A stretch of 13,361 bases of DNA from a bacterium Ga0077546 (GTDB lineage Bacteria; Cyanobacteriota; Vampirovibrionia; Obscuribacterales; Obscuribacteraceae), in assembly GCA_001464165.1 (NCBI GenBank), contig LNEX01000168.1:1-13361 (forward strand), given 5' to 3'. The notes under the pieces are model-generated. The model ran no database searches and was not told where the DNA came from. It saw only the letters and a list, made by a program, of their open reading frames with translations. Shown here one piece after another: positions 1 through 6,816 of this stretch (position 1 is the stretch's first letter; each line of letters starts with the position of its first letter). The translations under genes were made by a program, and so were the position numbers.

Positions 1-1
1 G

Positions 2-295
2 TTTGGCTCTGCCTACAAGCATGATTTGATCAGTGGCGAAACTCTGACTCATGACTTTGGTTCAGGTAGAGCGACGATGGAGCTGGTTTTTGTGGCCAAG
101 GCAAACGCTGTCGCCGAAGACGAAGGCTGGCTTTTGTCTTATGTTTACGATCAGAATACTAATAGAACTGATGTCGTGATTTTAGACGCGCAAGATTTCG
201 AAGCCGCTCCTGTTGCCACTATTCATCTGCCTGTGCGAGTGCCTTTCGGTTTTCATGGCAATTGGGTGGCTGACTCTGATTTGAATTTGCCTTAG
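2..295 (+). CDS. Carotenoid oxygenase (RPE65/lignostilbene dioxygenase-like), C-terminal part only
   Basis: The reading frame is open from the left edge, so only about the last 97 residues of a protein of probably 450-500 residues are present. Members of this family are seven-bladed beta-propeller enzymes that use a ferrous iron held by four histidines to split carotenoid or stilbene double bonds with oxygen. The visible segment has the family's typical ending: EDEGWLLSYVYD, then VVILDAQDF, then HLPVRVPFGFHGNW. The His in GFHG (codon at 254-256) matches the last iron ligand. An internal TTG at 26 could be taken for a start, but homology-like sequence continues upstream of it. Substrate cannot be told from this fragment. 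The next gene lies more than 300 bp downstream, so this is the end of a separate transcription unit. Confidence 0.85.
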   Translation, partial: FGSAYKHDLISGETLTHDFGSGRATMELVFVAKANAVAEDEGWLLSYVYDQNTNRTDVVILDAQDFEAAPVATIHLPVRVPFGFHGNWVADSDLNLP

Positions 296-373
296 GTTGC
301 GCGCGCCTTAGCTAGTGTTGTTTTTTGCGCTTTCAGTTTCAGTCGCCGTAATCCTTCGTGTTGGACTTTTTCA

Positions 374-409
374 AAGAGGGAAGATTTTTTGCAAAAAATC
401 TTCCCTCTT
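374..409. repeat. 36-bp perfect palindrome between the oxygenase gene and the arg control region
   Basis: Two 18-nt arms meet with no spacer. The left arm starts AAGAGGGAAGA followed by six T and G; the right arm is its exact complement. As RNA it would fold into a long hairpin with a purine-rich 5' arm. It lies about 80 bp after the oxygenase stop codon and could act as a transcript end or 3'-stability element. No T-tract follows it on either strand outside the stem, so a standard intrinsic terminator is not clearly shown. A DNA-level role, such as a protein-binding or mobile palindromic repeat, is equally possible. Confidence 0.7.
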
Positions 410-419
410 GTGGGCCGCA

Positions 420-480
420 TTGACTCATCAAAAACCTGACCTTCCTCGAAATACAAAGGAGAGGTTGACCTTGACTCATC
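420..480 (+). repeat. Pair of 10-bp direct repeats TTGACTCATC
   Basis: TTGACTCATC occurs at 420-429 and again at 471-480, 51 bp apart, upstream of the proposed arg promoter. They could be binding sites or chance; nothing else supports a function. Confidence 0.3.
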
Positions 481-546
481 TACAGCGATGATTTTACAGG
501 TCACTATTTATTTCGCAACATAAATGGCGATTGAAGAAAAAAATCG

Positions 547-575
547 TTGACAAAGTAGAAGCTCGCCGTTAACCT
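547..575 (+). promoter_or_regulatory. Candidate sigma-70-type promoter for the arg leader and operon
   Basis: A consensus -35 box TTGACA (547-552) is followed after 17 bp by TAACCT (570-575), a weak -10 box that keeps the important T, A and final T. Transcription would begin near 582, about 30 nt before the leader peptide start. Position fits the attenuator model; the -10 match is modest. Confidence 0.45.
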
Positions 576-610
576 TCAACAAGTTACCGCTTTGGAATGC
601 AACCGCAGAA

Positions 611-703
611 ATGCTTTTACTTGCTTCTACTACTCTTATAGCTAACGCCGCTGACCGACGCCGCCGCGAGTTCTCACCGAACCCGGGGCATCGACTTGCA
701 TAG
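611..703 (+). CDS. Putative arginine leader peptide (30 aa) upstream of argF
   Basis: This short frame begins at ATG 611 and ends at TAG 701-703. It reads MLLLASTTLIANAAD, then four consecutive arginine codons CGA CGC CGC CGC (656-667), then EFSPNPGHRLA. A fifth Arg codon lies at 692. A run of codons for the amino acid made by the downstream operon is the hallmark of attenuation leader peptides such as those of his, leu and thr operons. A perfect terminator with a competing antiterminator follows at 680-766, and argF begins 128 nt after the peptide's stop codon. No clear Shine-Dalgarno sequence precedes the ATG, which is the weak point. The peptide itself probably has no function beyond being translated. 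Confidence 0.6.
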   Translation: MLLLASTTLIANAADRRRREFSPNPGHRLA

Positions 704-766
704 CTAATAAGCTAATAAGCGCAACAAGACTGTCATCCCTGGGTTAATCACCCGGGGATTTTTTTT
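656..766 (+). promoter_or_regulatory. Putative arginine transcription attenuator (segments 1-4)
   Basis: Four segments can be laid out by eye. Segment 1 is the Arg codons (656-662), which can pair imperfectly with 687-693. Segment 2 (680-688, AACCCGGGG) pairs over nine positions with segment 3 (737-745, CCCTGGGTT), with one G-U pair. Segment 3 pairs instead with segment 4 (750-759) to form the terminator. A ribosome stalled on the Arg codons would leave segment 2 free, so 2:3 forms and transcription continues into argF. A ribosome that reaches the stop codon at 701 would cover segment 2, so 3:4 forms and transcription ends. The pairings are seen directly; the mechanism is inferred from known attenuators. 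Confidence 0.6.
735..766 (+). terminator. Intrinsic terminator upstream of argF (attenuator terminator)
   Basis: A ten-pair stem (735-744 with 750-759, one G-U pair) with a five-base loop TAATC is followed by a run of eight T (759-766). It stands before a gene and not after one, only 66 nt ahead of the argF start, as expected for an attenuator or riboswitch expression platform. Confidence 0.85.
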
Positions 767-831
767 CGCTATAGCCTATCAATAGTTTGCCCATAGCCCA
801 ACCGCTCAACCCACTGTAAAAGGAAAGACTA

Positions 832-1863
832 ATGACCCTAACTGCTCAAAACGAGATTAATACAGCAAAAGTAATTGCTAAATCTGGCAAGCCACAGCGC
901 ATGGCTAATCCCGAGGGCGTTTCTCCTCTGGCTTTTGTCCTCGATGAGCACAGTATGCGCGGCAAAGACATTATTGGTATTGAGCAGCTTAGTGCTACGG
1001 AGTTACTGTTGATTCTTGATGTGGCAGCTAAGCTCAAGGCAAATAAGTTTGACGCCACCCAGACCCTTTTTGCTAAAGGTCAAACTTTGACCATGCTGTT
1101 CGAGAAGCCTTCATTGCGCACTAGAGTGACATTTGAGGCTGGAATGACCCAGTTAGGTGGTCATGCCATCAATATTGAAACCAAGCTTGGTGAGCGCGAG
1201 ACAATTGCCGATGTGGGCAAGAACCTTGAGCGCTGGGTTGATGGAGTTATGGCTCGCACTTTTGAGCATTCGACAGTTGTGGCTCTGGCAGCCAATGCTA
1301 ATGTTCCGGTCATTAATGGCTTATCTGATAAAGAGCATCCTTGCCAGGCCCTGGCTGATTTCCAAACACTGATCGAGCACAAAGGAATTAAAGACATAAA
1401 ACTGGCCTATGTCGGTGATTCCAACAATGTATCGAATTCTCTTTTGCTCTTAGCGGCTACTCTTGGTGTTGATTTCTCCATGGGTTGTCCTCACAAATAT
1501 GAGCCACAGGCCTCAATTTGGATGAAAGCATTGGAGCTAGCCAAAATTTCTGGCGCTGAGATAACTCTTTCAAATGATCCTTCTGAAGCGGTCGCCAATG
1601 CTGATGCTGTCTATACCGATGTGTGGACATCAATGGGGCAAGAGGCTGAGGCCAAAGAGCGAGAAAAGATTTTTGCCCCTTATCAGCTCAATTGCGAGCT
1701 GATGAAGCACGCTAAGCCCGATGCCATTGTCATGCATTGTCTGCCTGCCCATCGCGGTTTAGAGATTACAGATGAAGTTATTGATGGTCCAAACTCAGTA
1801 GTTTTTGACCAGGCCGAAAATAGATTGCACGCTCAGAAAGCCATTTTGGCTCTGGTTCTTTAG
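832..1863 (+). CDS. argF: Ornithine carbamoyltransferase (EC 2.1.3.3)
   Basis: The 343-residue protein transfers the carbamoyl group from carbamoyl phosphate to ornithine, giving citrulline, in the cytoplasm; it is the first of the three arginine steps encoded here. The carbamoyl-phosphate loop reads KPSLRTR (92-98). HPCQ lies at 169-172, an ornithine-side SMG at 267-269, and the signature HCLPAHRG at 302-309 with catalytic Cys303. The core domain begins near residue 42, so the protein carries an N-terminal extension of about 40 residues compared with most family members. ATG 832 is preferred because AGGAAAG stands seven bases before it; internal ATGs at 901 and 955 are alternatives. The gene lies directly behind the proposed Arg attenuator and 85 bp ahead of argG. 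Confidence 0.95.
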   Translation: MTLTAQNEINTAKVIAKSGKPQRMANPEGVSPLAFVLDEHSMRGKDIIGIEQLSATELLLILDVAAKLKANKFDATQTLFAKGQTLTMLFEKPSLRTRVTFEAGMTQLGGHAINIETKLGERETIADVGKNLERWVDGVMARTFEHSTVVALAANANVPVINGLSDKEHPCQALADFQTLIEHKGIKDIKLAYVGDSNNVSNSLLLLAATLGVDFSMGCPHKYEPQASIWMKALELAKISGAEITLSNDPSEAVANADAVYTDVWTSMGQEAEAKEREKIFAPYQLNCELMKHAKPDAIVMHCLPAHRGLEITDEVIDGPNSVVFDQAENRLHAQKAILALVL

Positions 1864-1948
1864 AAGAAACCACAAAAGACTACATAACTAAGCCCATATT
1901 CAGTCAAACCCAAATTCACACTAACCTACAGATACTCGGGAGAACCCA

Positions 1949-3169
1949 ATGAAGAAAATTTTGCTAGCTTATTCCGGCGGACTAGATACTTCCTGCATTT
2001 TGACCTGGCTCAAAGAGAAGTACAATGTGCCGGTCGTGGCCTATTGCGCTAACGTTGGTCAAGAAGAAGACTTCGACGCTGTGCACGAAAAAGCTCTTAA
2101 GACCGGTGCTGAGAAATGCATTATTGATGACCTCAAGGCTGAGTTTGTCAAAGACTTTATCTTCCCTTCAATTCAAGCCAACGCTGTCTATGAGGCCGTT
2201 TATTTATTGGGCACATCCCTTGCTCGGCCATGTATTGCCAAAGGGATGGTTGAAGCAGCCTTGCGTGAAGGATGTGATTACATTGCCCACGGCGCCACTG
2301 GCAAAGGTAATGATCAAGTGCGTTTTGAGCTAGCGGTGAAGTCTTTGGCTCCACAGTTGGGTGTGATTGCCCCCTGGCGTGAGTGGGAGTATCAGAGCCG
2401 TACAGACCTGTTTGCCTACGCTGAGAAGCATGGCATTCCTCTGCCAATCACCAAAGAAAAACCTTATTCGATGGATGCCAATTTGATGCACATTAGCTAC
2501 GAGGGTGGCATTCTAGAAGACCCATGGCAAGAGGCTCCTGCCCACATTTATCTCTGGACTAAGAACCCTGAAGAAGCTCCAGATAAGGCTCAGTTTGTTG
2601 AAATTGAATTTGAGCAGGGTGTGCCAGTGGCTATTGATGGTGAGAAATTAGGGCCAGTTGAACTTGTTGAAAAGGCCAATGAAATTGCTGCAGCTCACGG
2701 CGTCGGCCGTATTGATTTAGTCGAGAATCGTTTCATTGGCATTAAGTCTAGAGGCGTGTATGAAACTCCAGGTGTAACTATTCTCTTGCAAGCTCACCAG
2801 GCTGTGGAATCGCTCACTCTCGATAAAGAAGTGGCTCACTTGAAGCAGTCGTTGGTGAGCAAAATTGCTGAGCTAACCTATAACGGTTTCTGGTTTGCTC
2901 CAGAGACTCAACTGCTGCATAACTTCATCAAAGACTCACAAACCTGCGTTACAGGTGTGGCCAAAATCAAGCTCTACAAGGGCAACTCAATGGTTGTGGC
3001 AAGAAAATCTGAGCAGTCTCTCTACAGCGAAAAGATGACTAGCTTCGAGAACATGTCGAGCTTCAACCCCGCTGATTCTGGCGGTTTCATCAATATCAAC
3101 GGTCTTAGACTCTCTGCCTGGAGCCAGAAAAATGCAAGTATTAAGAAAAGCGTTCACGCAACAGCTTGA
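1949..3169 (+). CDS. argG: Argininosuccinate synthase (EC 6.3.4.5)
   Basis: The 406-residue enzyme joins citrulline and aspartate with ATP to form argininosuccinate in the cytosol. The N-type ATP pyrophosphatase P-loop AYSGGLDTS sits at 7-15. The second signature, GATGKGNDQVRFE, is at 115-127, and YEGGILEDP at 184-192 is also typical of the family. Length is normal. A GGGAG sequence stands six bases before ATG 1949. The family-like sequence ends around GGFININGLRLSAW; the last 15 or so residues (SQKNASIKKSVHATA) are encoded where the gene overlaps the start of argH and look unconstrained. Same operon as argF and argH. Confidence 0.96.
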   Translation: MKKILLAYSGGLDTSCILTWLKEKYNVPVVAYCANVGQEEDFDAVHEKALKTGAEKCIIDDLKAEFVKDFIFPSIQANAVYEAVYLLGTSLARPCIAKGMVEAALREGCDYIAHGATGKGNDQVRFELAVKSLAPQLGVIAPWREWEYQSRTDLFAYAEKHGIPLPITKEKPYSMDANLMHISYEGGILEDPWQEAPAHIYLWTKNPEEAPDKAQFVEIEFEQGVPVAIDGEKLGPVELVEKANEIAAAHGVGRIDLVENRFIGIKSRGVYETPGVTILLQAHQAVESLTLDKEVAHLKQSLVSKIAELTYNGFWFAPETQLLHNFIKDSQTCVTGVAKIKLYKGNSMVVARKSEQSLYSEKMTSFENMSSFNPADSGGFININGLRLSAWSQKNASIKKSVHATA

Positions 3170-4490
3170 TCAATCGGTTACTGCCTTTGTCAATTCAGTT
3201 GATGCCGACGAGGCTTTGGTTGAAGTTGATATTCAAGGTAGTATCGCCCACGCCACTATGTTGTGCCAACAGGGTCTCCTCACGGAGGCCCAGGGTACAA
3301 ACATTGTTGATGGATTGAAGGCGATTTTAGCCGAGTATCAAGAGGGCAAATTTACGCTCAATCCTGTGTTCGAAGATGTTCACATGAATGTCGAGAAACG
3401 CCTTGAGCTGCTCATTGGCCAAGATGCCTTGCGGCTGCATACTGCTCGCAGTAGAAATGACCAAGTGGCTCTTGATCTGAGGCTATTTGTGCTTGGTCAA
3501 ATTGCTTTGCACAAGACGCAAATCACTGTGCTCAAGTCAGCAATTGCTAAGTGCGCTCTCGATAATATCGAGGCCGTTATGCCAGGCTATACACATTTGC
3601 AAAGAGCGCAACCAGTGCTTTTCGCCCATGCCATGCATGCCTTTATGGAAATGCTTGAGCGCGATTTTGGTCGCTTCAGCGATTTAGAAAAGCGCACGGC
3701 GGTCTCTCCACTCGGCGCTGGAGCCCAGGCAGGCACAGGTCTTCCAATTGATCCACATTTGAGTGCCAAGCTTTTGGGAATGCCTACTTGCTTCAATAAT
3801 TCAATTGATGCTGTGAGCGATCGTGATTTCGTAGCTGAGTATGTCTTTGCTGCATCGATGTGTTCGGTGCACTTAAGTCAGATGGCTGAGACATTCGTTA
3901 TTTGGGCAACTCGTGAATTTGGCTTTGTCACTTTCAGCGACGCGGTTACCACTGCGTCAAGTCTGATGCCACAGAAGAAGAATCCAGACCCAGTTGAGAT
4001 TGTGCGCGGTAAGGCTGGCGGGATGATGGGTGAATTGATCAATGTTCTCTCCACCCTGAAAGGTTTACCTTTAGGCTATAATCGTGATTTGCAGGAGACA
4101 AAACCCCCAGCAATTAAGGTTAGCAAAGAACTAAGCGGGTGCTTGAACGTCATGGCCGTGGCAGTCAATAGCATGACTGTGAACAGTGCAACAACGCTGA
4201 AAGCGGCTTCAGACCCAGATATGATCACAACCGATCTAGTGGAATATCTCGTTAATAAAGCGGTGCCTTTTCGAAAAGCCCATGAAGAAGTCTCGGCTCT
4301 CGTGGCTTTCACCCGCGAGAAAAATGTCTCTCTTTCGACTTTGACATTAGAAGAGATGCAGAGCTTCAGTAAAGAGTATGCAGAGGATGCGCTGGCGCTG
4401 TTCGATCCAGTTGTATCGGTTAATGCCAAGACTTCGCACGGCAGCACCGGTACGGCTAAAGTGAAGGCGGTGGCAGAGGATAAGGCCTGA
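3132..4490 (+). CDS. argH: Argininosuccinate lyase (EC 4.3.2.1)
   Basis: The 452-residue enzyme splits argininosuccinate into arginine and fumarate and completes the pathway. It belongs to the fumarase/aspartase superfamily and works as a tetramer. HTARSRND is at 103-110, GYTHLQRAQPV with the conserved Thr-His pair at 152-162, DAVSDRDF at 226-233, and the superfamily signature SSLMPQKKNP, with the catalytic serine loop, at 276-285. ATG 3132 lies inside the end of argG in another frame (38-bp overlap) with GGAG eight bases before it, so translation is probably coupled. The N-terminus reads MQVLRKAFTQQLDQ where most family members have LWGGRFT, so that motif is absent; the rest is complete. Confidence 0.95.
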   Translation: MQVLRKAFTQQLDQSVTAFVNSVDADEALVEVDIQGSIAHATMLCQQGLLTEAQGTNIVDGLKAILAEYQEGKFTLNPVFEDVHMNVEKRLELLIGQDALRLHTARSRNDQVALDLRLFVLGQIALHKTQITVLKSAIAKCALDNIEAVMPGYTHLQRAQPVLFAHAMHAFMEMLERDFGRFSDLEKRTAVSPLGAGAQAGTGLPIDPHLSAKLLGMPTCFNNSIDAVSDRDFVAEYVFAASMCSVHLSQMAETFVIWATREFGFVTFSDAVTTASSLMPQKKNPDPVEIVRGKAGGMMGELINVLSTLKGLPLGYNRDLQETKPPAIKVSKELSGCLNVMAVAVNSMTVNSATTLKAASDPDMITTDLVEYLVNKAVPFRKAHEEVSALVAFTREKNVSLSTLTLEEMQSFSKEYAEDALALFDPVVSVNAKTSHGSTGTAKVKAVAEDKA

Positions 4491-4531
4491 CAGACTCAAT
4501 TGTCGTTGATTTCGCTGGCCGGACCTTGCAA

Positions 4532-4559
4532 CTGACTCAATTACAGAGTCAGCAATTTT
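4532..4559 (+). terminator. Weak hairpin downstream of argH, possible operon terminator
   Basis: A seven-pair stem CTGACTC/GAGTCAG (4532-4538 with 4546-4552) with a seven-base loop is followed after three bases by TTTT. It lies about 40 bp after argH. The short U-run makes it a weak candidate. Confidence 0.35.
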
Positions 4560-4735
4560 AGTGCTGGCCTTTTCTAAATCACCGATAAGTGCAGCAGAGC
4601 CCGCTAGCTGACGCTTGGGCTTGAACTGCTCTGGCGGCTCTGCCTTGCCGATAAAGTGTCGCTTGCCGCAAGTTGCCTGGAGGGTGCCGTTGCTATCGTA
4701 GACTGGAAAGGAGTTTTGTAAAAAGCGGCTGGAAA

Positions 4736-4766
4736 TTGAACTTTTTTCTAGTTCCCGACGTATTAC
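4736..4766 (+). promoter_or_regulatory. Weak candidate promoter for the Gly/Arg-rich protein gene
   Basis: TTGAAC (4736-4741) and TATTAC (4761-4766) are separated by 19 bp, longer than the ideal 17. It lies about 45 bp before the proposed start at 4812. Confidence 0.2.
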
Positions 4767-4811
4767 CTTTTATGGGTTCTTGTAGGCAAGATGACGCTCG
4801 CTGGAGGAATT

Positions 4812-5177
4812 ATGTCTGTGAATAGTGTGGCAGCAAATAAATACCTGGCGAGTAGAATCGCTAATCGATGTATGGCGTTGTCTGTCGTCCTGTTACTGCT
4901 TTTAGGAATGATTGCAATTGAGCCAGCTGAAGCTCGGCGGGGTGGACATCGTCGCATTGGTGGTAGGGGCGCTAGAGGTGTTATGCGTGGCGCTGGCCGC
5001 ATATCGAGAGGGCTCTCGCGCAGCCTCCTTGGTGGTAGGCGTGGTCACGGCGGGCGTAGGCATCGAAACATGAATCAAGACAATCTTGCGGGTCAGAATG
5101 CTGCTTATCCAAATGGTGTTGATCCTAATGCCGTAAACGGTGGCTACAACAATGGCATTCCTCTCGGCGGTAATTAA
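4812..5177 (+). CDS. Exported, very basic Gly/Arg-rich small protein of unknown function
   Basis: The 121-residue product starts with a signal peptide: a basic n-region, the hydrophobic stretch MALSVVLLLLLGMIAIEP and a likely cleavage after AEA near residue 41. The mature part begins with about 45 residues dominated by Arg, Gly and His (RRGGHRR, GGRGARG, GGRRGHGGRRHR). It ends with an uncharged Asn/Gly/Pro-rich tail (NGVDPNAVNGGYNNG). No cysteines or known domain are visible. ATG 4812 is chosen over the in-frame ATG at 4791 because GGAGG stands at 4803-4807. It precedes the subtilase gene in the same direction by 98 bp. A role in binding a polyanion or cell-surface polymer is only a guess from charge. 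Confidence 0.7.
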   Translation: MSVNSVAANKYLASRIANRCMALSVVLLLLLGMIAIEPAEARRGGHRRIGGRGARGVMRGAGRISRGLSRSLLGGRRGHGGRRHRNMNQDNLAGQNAAYPNGVDPNAVNGGYNNGIPLGGN

Positions 5178-5275
5178 ATGAGTTAGCAATAATGTGGCTA
5201 GCATTTTACGAACCTGCCTAATTATTTTGTGTGCTCGGTTGAGGCTCTCGTACGGAGGGGAGTCCTTACTTACCA

Positions 5276-6673
5276 ATGGAGCGCAAAGAGATGATTAGCA
5301 AAGTTACCGGATTGGTGTCCAGGCAAAGTCAAAGGCTGTTTGCCACAGCTCTGTCATGTTCAATGATCTTGGGAGCAATGCAATTGCCTGCTCTCAGCTC
5401 AGAAATGAAATTGAAGACCCCTACGAATAGATCACTGAAGAAACAGGTCAGGCCTAATGTTACCTGGCAACCAGACACTCTTCTTGTCTGTCCTGATATG
5501 AAAGCTGATAGTGACGACATCAAAGAAGCACTAGAAGGTGTTCATGGAACAGTTGTTGCTACTCTCGGTGATGGTCGCTTGAAGATGTTGGTGATCAAGA
5601 CCGAGAAGGGACACTTTGCCGAAGCTGAAAAGAAATTGACCGGTGATAAAAAGCACTTTGCTGCTGTTGGCCGCAACTATCGTTATAGCGCCAATTTGGT
5701 GCCTAACGACCCTAACTTTGCTACTTCATGGCACTTGTCGGCAATGAATTGCCCCAAGGCCTGGGATAAGGGACAAGGCGGAGCCAAGATTGCTGTGCTC
5801 GACTCTGGTTGCCAAGCCAGCGTAGCCGATCTAAATGGCAAAGTCGAAAAAGGATTTGATGCCAATACACCTGCTGCTAAGGCTCTTGGCGGAATCCTAA
5901 TGGCTACTGGTAGTTTGCCTGGAGTGACAGATTTAGCTGGAGCTATCGCTGCAGAAGCTTCATCTGGAGCCAATACTGACCAGCATGGACACGGTACATG
6001 GGTTGCTTCTTGTGCTGTTGCCGCCATGAATAATTCGCAAGTGACTGCTGGTATTGCACCAGCTGGAAGCGTTTATCCCATCAGAATTGCTGATGGCGCT
6101 CCTGGTACTTCCGCTATGACAGACGACTTGTCTATCGCCTGCGCCATGTTCAAAGTATTTACTTCTGGTGCCCGCATCGTCAACCTTAGCTACGGTGGAC
6201 CCTACTATGGCTTCCACAATGCCGCAATACATGCCCCTTTACACAAAATATTTTCTGAATACTATTATGTCCGTCAAGGTTTGCTCTTCCTTTCTGCTGG
6301 TAACGACGGAATCTTCGACGGTACCCCTAATTGCCCATACATTAATTTCGTTTCTGCCATCGACTCAAGCGGCAGTCTAGCTGACTTTTCGAACTTTGGT
6401 ACATCAGTTGATTTCACCGCACCAGGTAAAGGAATTGTAGTCACCAATATCGATGGCACACAAGGTACTGTTAATGGTACTTCCTTCTCATCTCCGATTG
6501 TGGCTGCTGTAGCCTCTCTTATCCTTTCAAGAAACCCAGCTTTGCCTAACGTGGCCGTCGAGCAAATTCTTAAAGCTAGCTGCGTTAACTCTGTTCCTGG
6601 TTGGAATCCCTACTTCGGTTGGGGTATGCCAGATGCTAAGAAAGCCGTAGATTTAGCTACTGGCGGTCTCTAG
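5276..6673 (+). CDS. Secreted subtilisin-like serine protease (peptidase family S8)
   Basis: The 465-residue protein has a signal peptide (hydrophobic core about 21-40), a probable inhibitor-like propeptide around 66-137, and an S8 catalytic domain from about 145 to the end. The triad is present: Asp176 in AVLDSG, His239 in HGHGTWVAS and Ser403 in GTSFSSP. Asn343 in LSAGNDG would form the oxyanion hole. In the His motif the usual second His of HGTHVAG is replaced by Trp242. There is no C-terminal anchor or adhesion domain, so it is probably released to the periplasm or medium. ATG 5276 has GGAGGGGAG 13 bases before it, a long spacing; ATG 5291 is an alternative. A hairpin terminator follows at 6695. 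Confidence 0.92.
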   Translation: MERKEMISKVTGLVSRQSQRLFATALSCSMILGAMQLPALSSEMKLKTPTNRSLKKQVRPNVTWQPDTLLVCPDMKADSDDIKEALEGVHGTVVATLGDGRLKMLVIKTEKGHFAEAEKKLTGDKKHFAAVGRNYRYSANLVPNDPNFATSWHLSAMNCPKAWDKGQGGAKIAVLDSGCQASVADLNGKVEKGFDANTPAAKALGGILMATGSLPGVTDLAGAIAAEASSGANTDQHGHGTWVASCAVAAMNNSQVTAGIAPAGSVYPIRIADGAPGTSAMTDDLSIACAMFKVFTSGARIVNLSYGGPYYGFHNAAIHAPLHKIFSEYYYVRQGLLFLSAGNDGIFDGTPNCPYINFVSAIDSSGSLADFSNFGTSVDFTAPGKGIVVTNIDGTQGTVNGTSFSSPIVAAVASLILSRNPALPNVAVEQILKASCVNSVPGWNPYFGWGMPDAKKAVDLATGGL

Positions 6674-6694
6674 TTCTGACCGTTCAGTTGTGGG

Positions 6695-6723
6695 GGAGAG
6701 GGTCTACAAGGATCCTCTCCTTT
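6695..6723 (+). terminator. Hairpin terminator after the subtilase gene
   Basis: Eleven pairs (6695-6705 with 6710-6720, two of them G-U) close a four-base loop ACAA, followed by TTTAT. The stem is strong but the T-tract short. It lies 21 bp after the subtilase stop codon. Confidence 0.65.
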
Positions 6724-6816
6724 ATGAAGAGAACAAGAAGTTTAGAAACAGTCAGCTGAGACCAAGAAACCCGGTACCTTGAGACTTTAGATTTTGACAG
6801 TGGTGAGGATTGATCC

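Larger units (their letters stand above)
4494..4769 (-). pseudogene. Possible remnant of a protein-coding gene (no usual start codon)
   Basis: On the minus strand the frame is open from a TAA at 4770-4772 downwards through this whole gap and into the antisense of argH. The roughly 85 codons between 4740 and 4494 read like a real protein (for example RFLQNSFPVYDSNGT, KAEPPEQFKPKRQLAG, GDLEKASTKIADSVIESV). There is no ATG, GTG or TTG near the beginning of this frame, and the end merges with the codon-aligned antisense of argH. I do not recognise the family. It could be a gene that lost its 5' end or has a frameshift, or a chance open frame. Confidence 0.25.

Noticed and set aside
292..504. A 70-codon minus-strand frame between the oxygenase gene and the arg leader
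   Set aside because: It starts with GTG without a ribosome site, runs through the 36-bp palindrome and overlaps the end of the oxygenase gene; no family resemblance.
597..641. A short frame from ATG 597 reading MQPQKCFY followed by six Leu codons, overlapping the Arg leader frame
   Set aside because: It looks like a leucine leader peptide, but it lies upstream of an arginine operon, lacks a ribosome site and ends too far from the terminator to control it. Probably a by-product of the CTT/CTA-rich start of the other frame.
680..766. T-box riboswitch or other known riboswitch as explanation for the terminator before argF
   Set aside because: No T-box antiterminator core (TGGNACC-like) or other aptamer pattern was seen; the Arg-codon leader explains the structure better.
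4076..4447. A 123-codon minus-strand frame inside argH
   Set aside because: It is antisense to a clear argH and Ser/Ala-rich as expected for a shadow frame.
4902..5276. A 124-codon minus-strand frame over the Gly/Arg-rich gene
   Set aside because: The plus-strand gene has a signal peptide and a GGAGG ribosome site; the antisense frame is Thr/Ser/Ala-rich with no such support.
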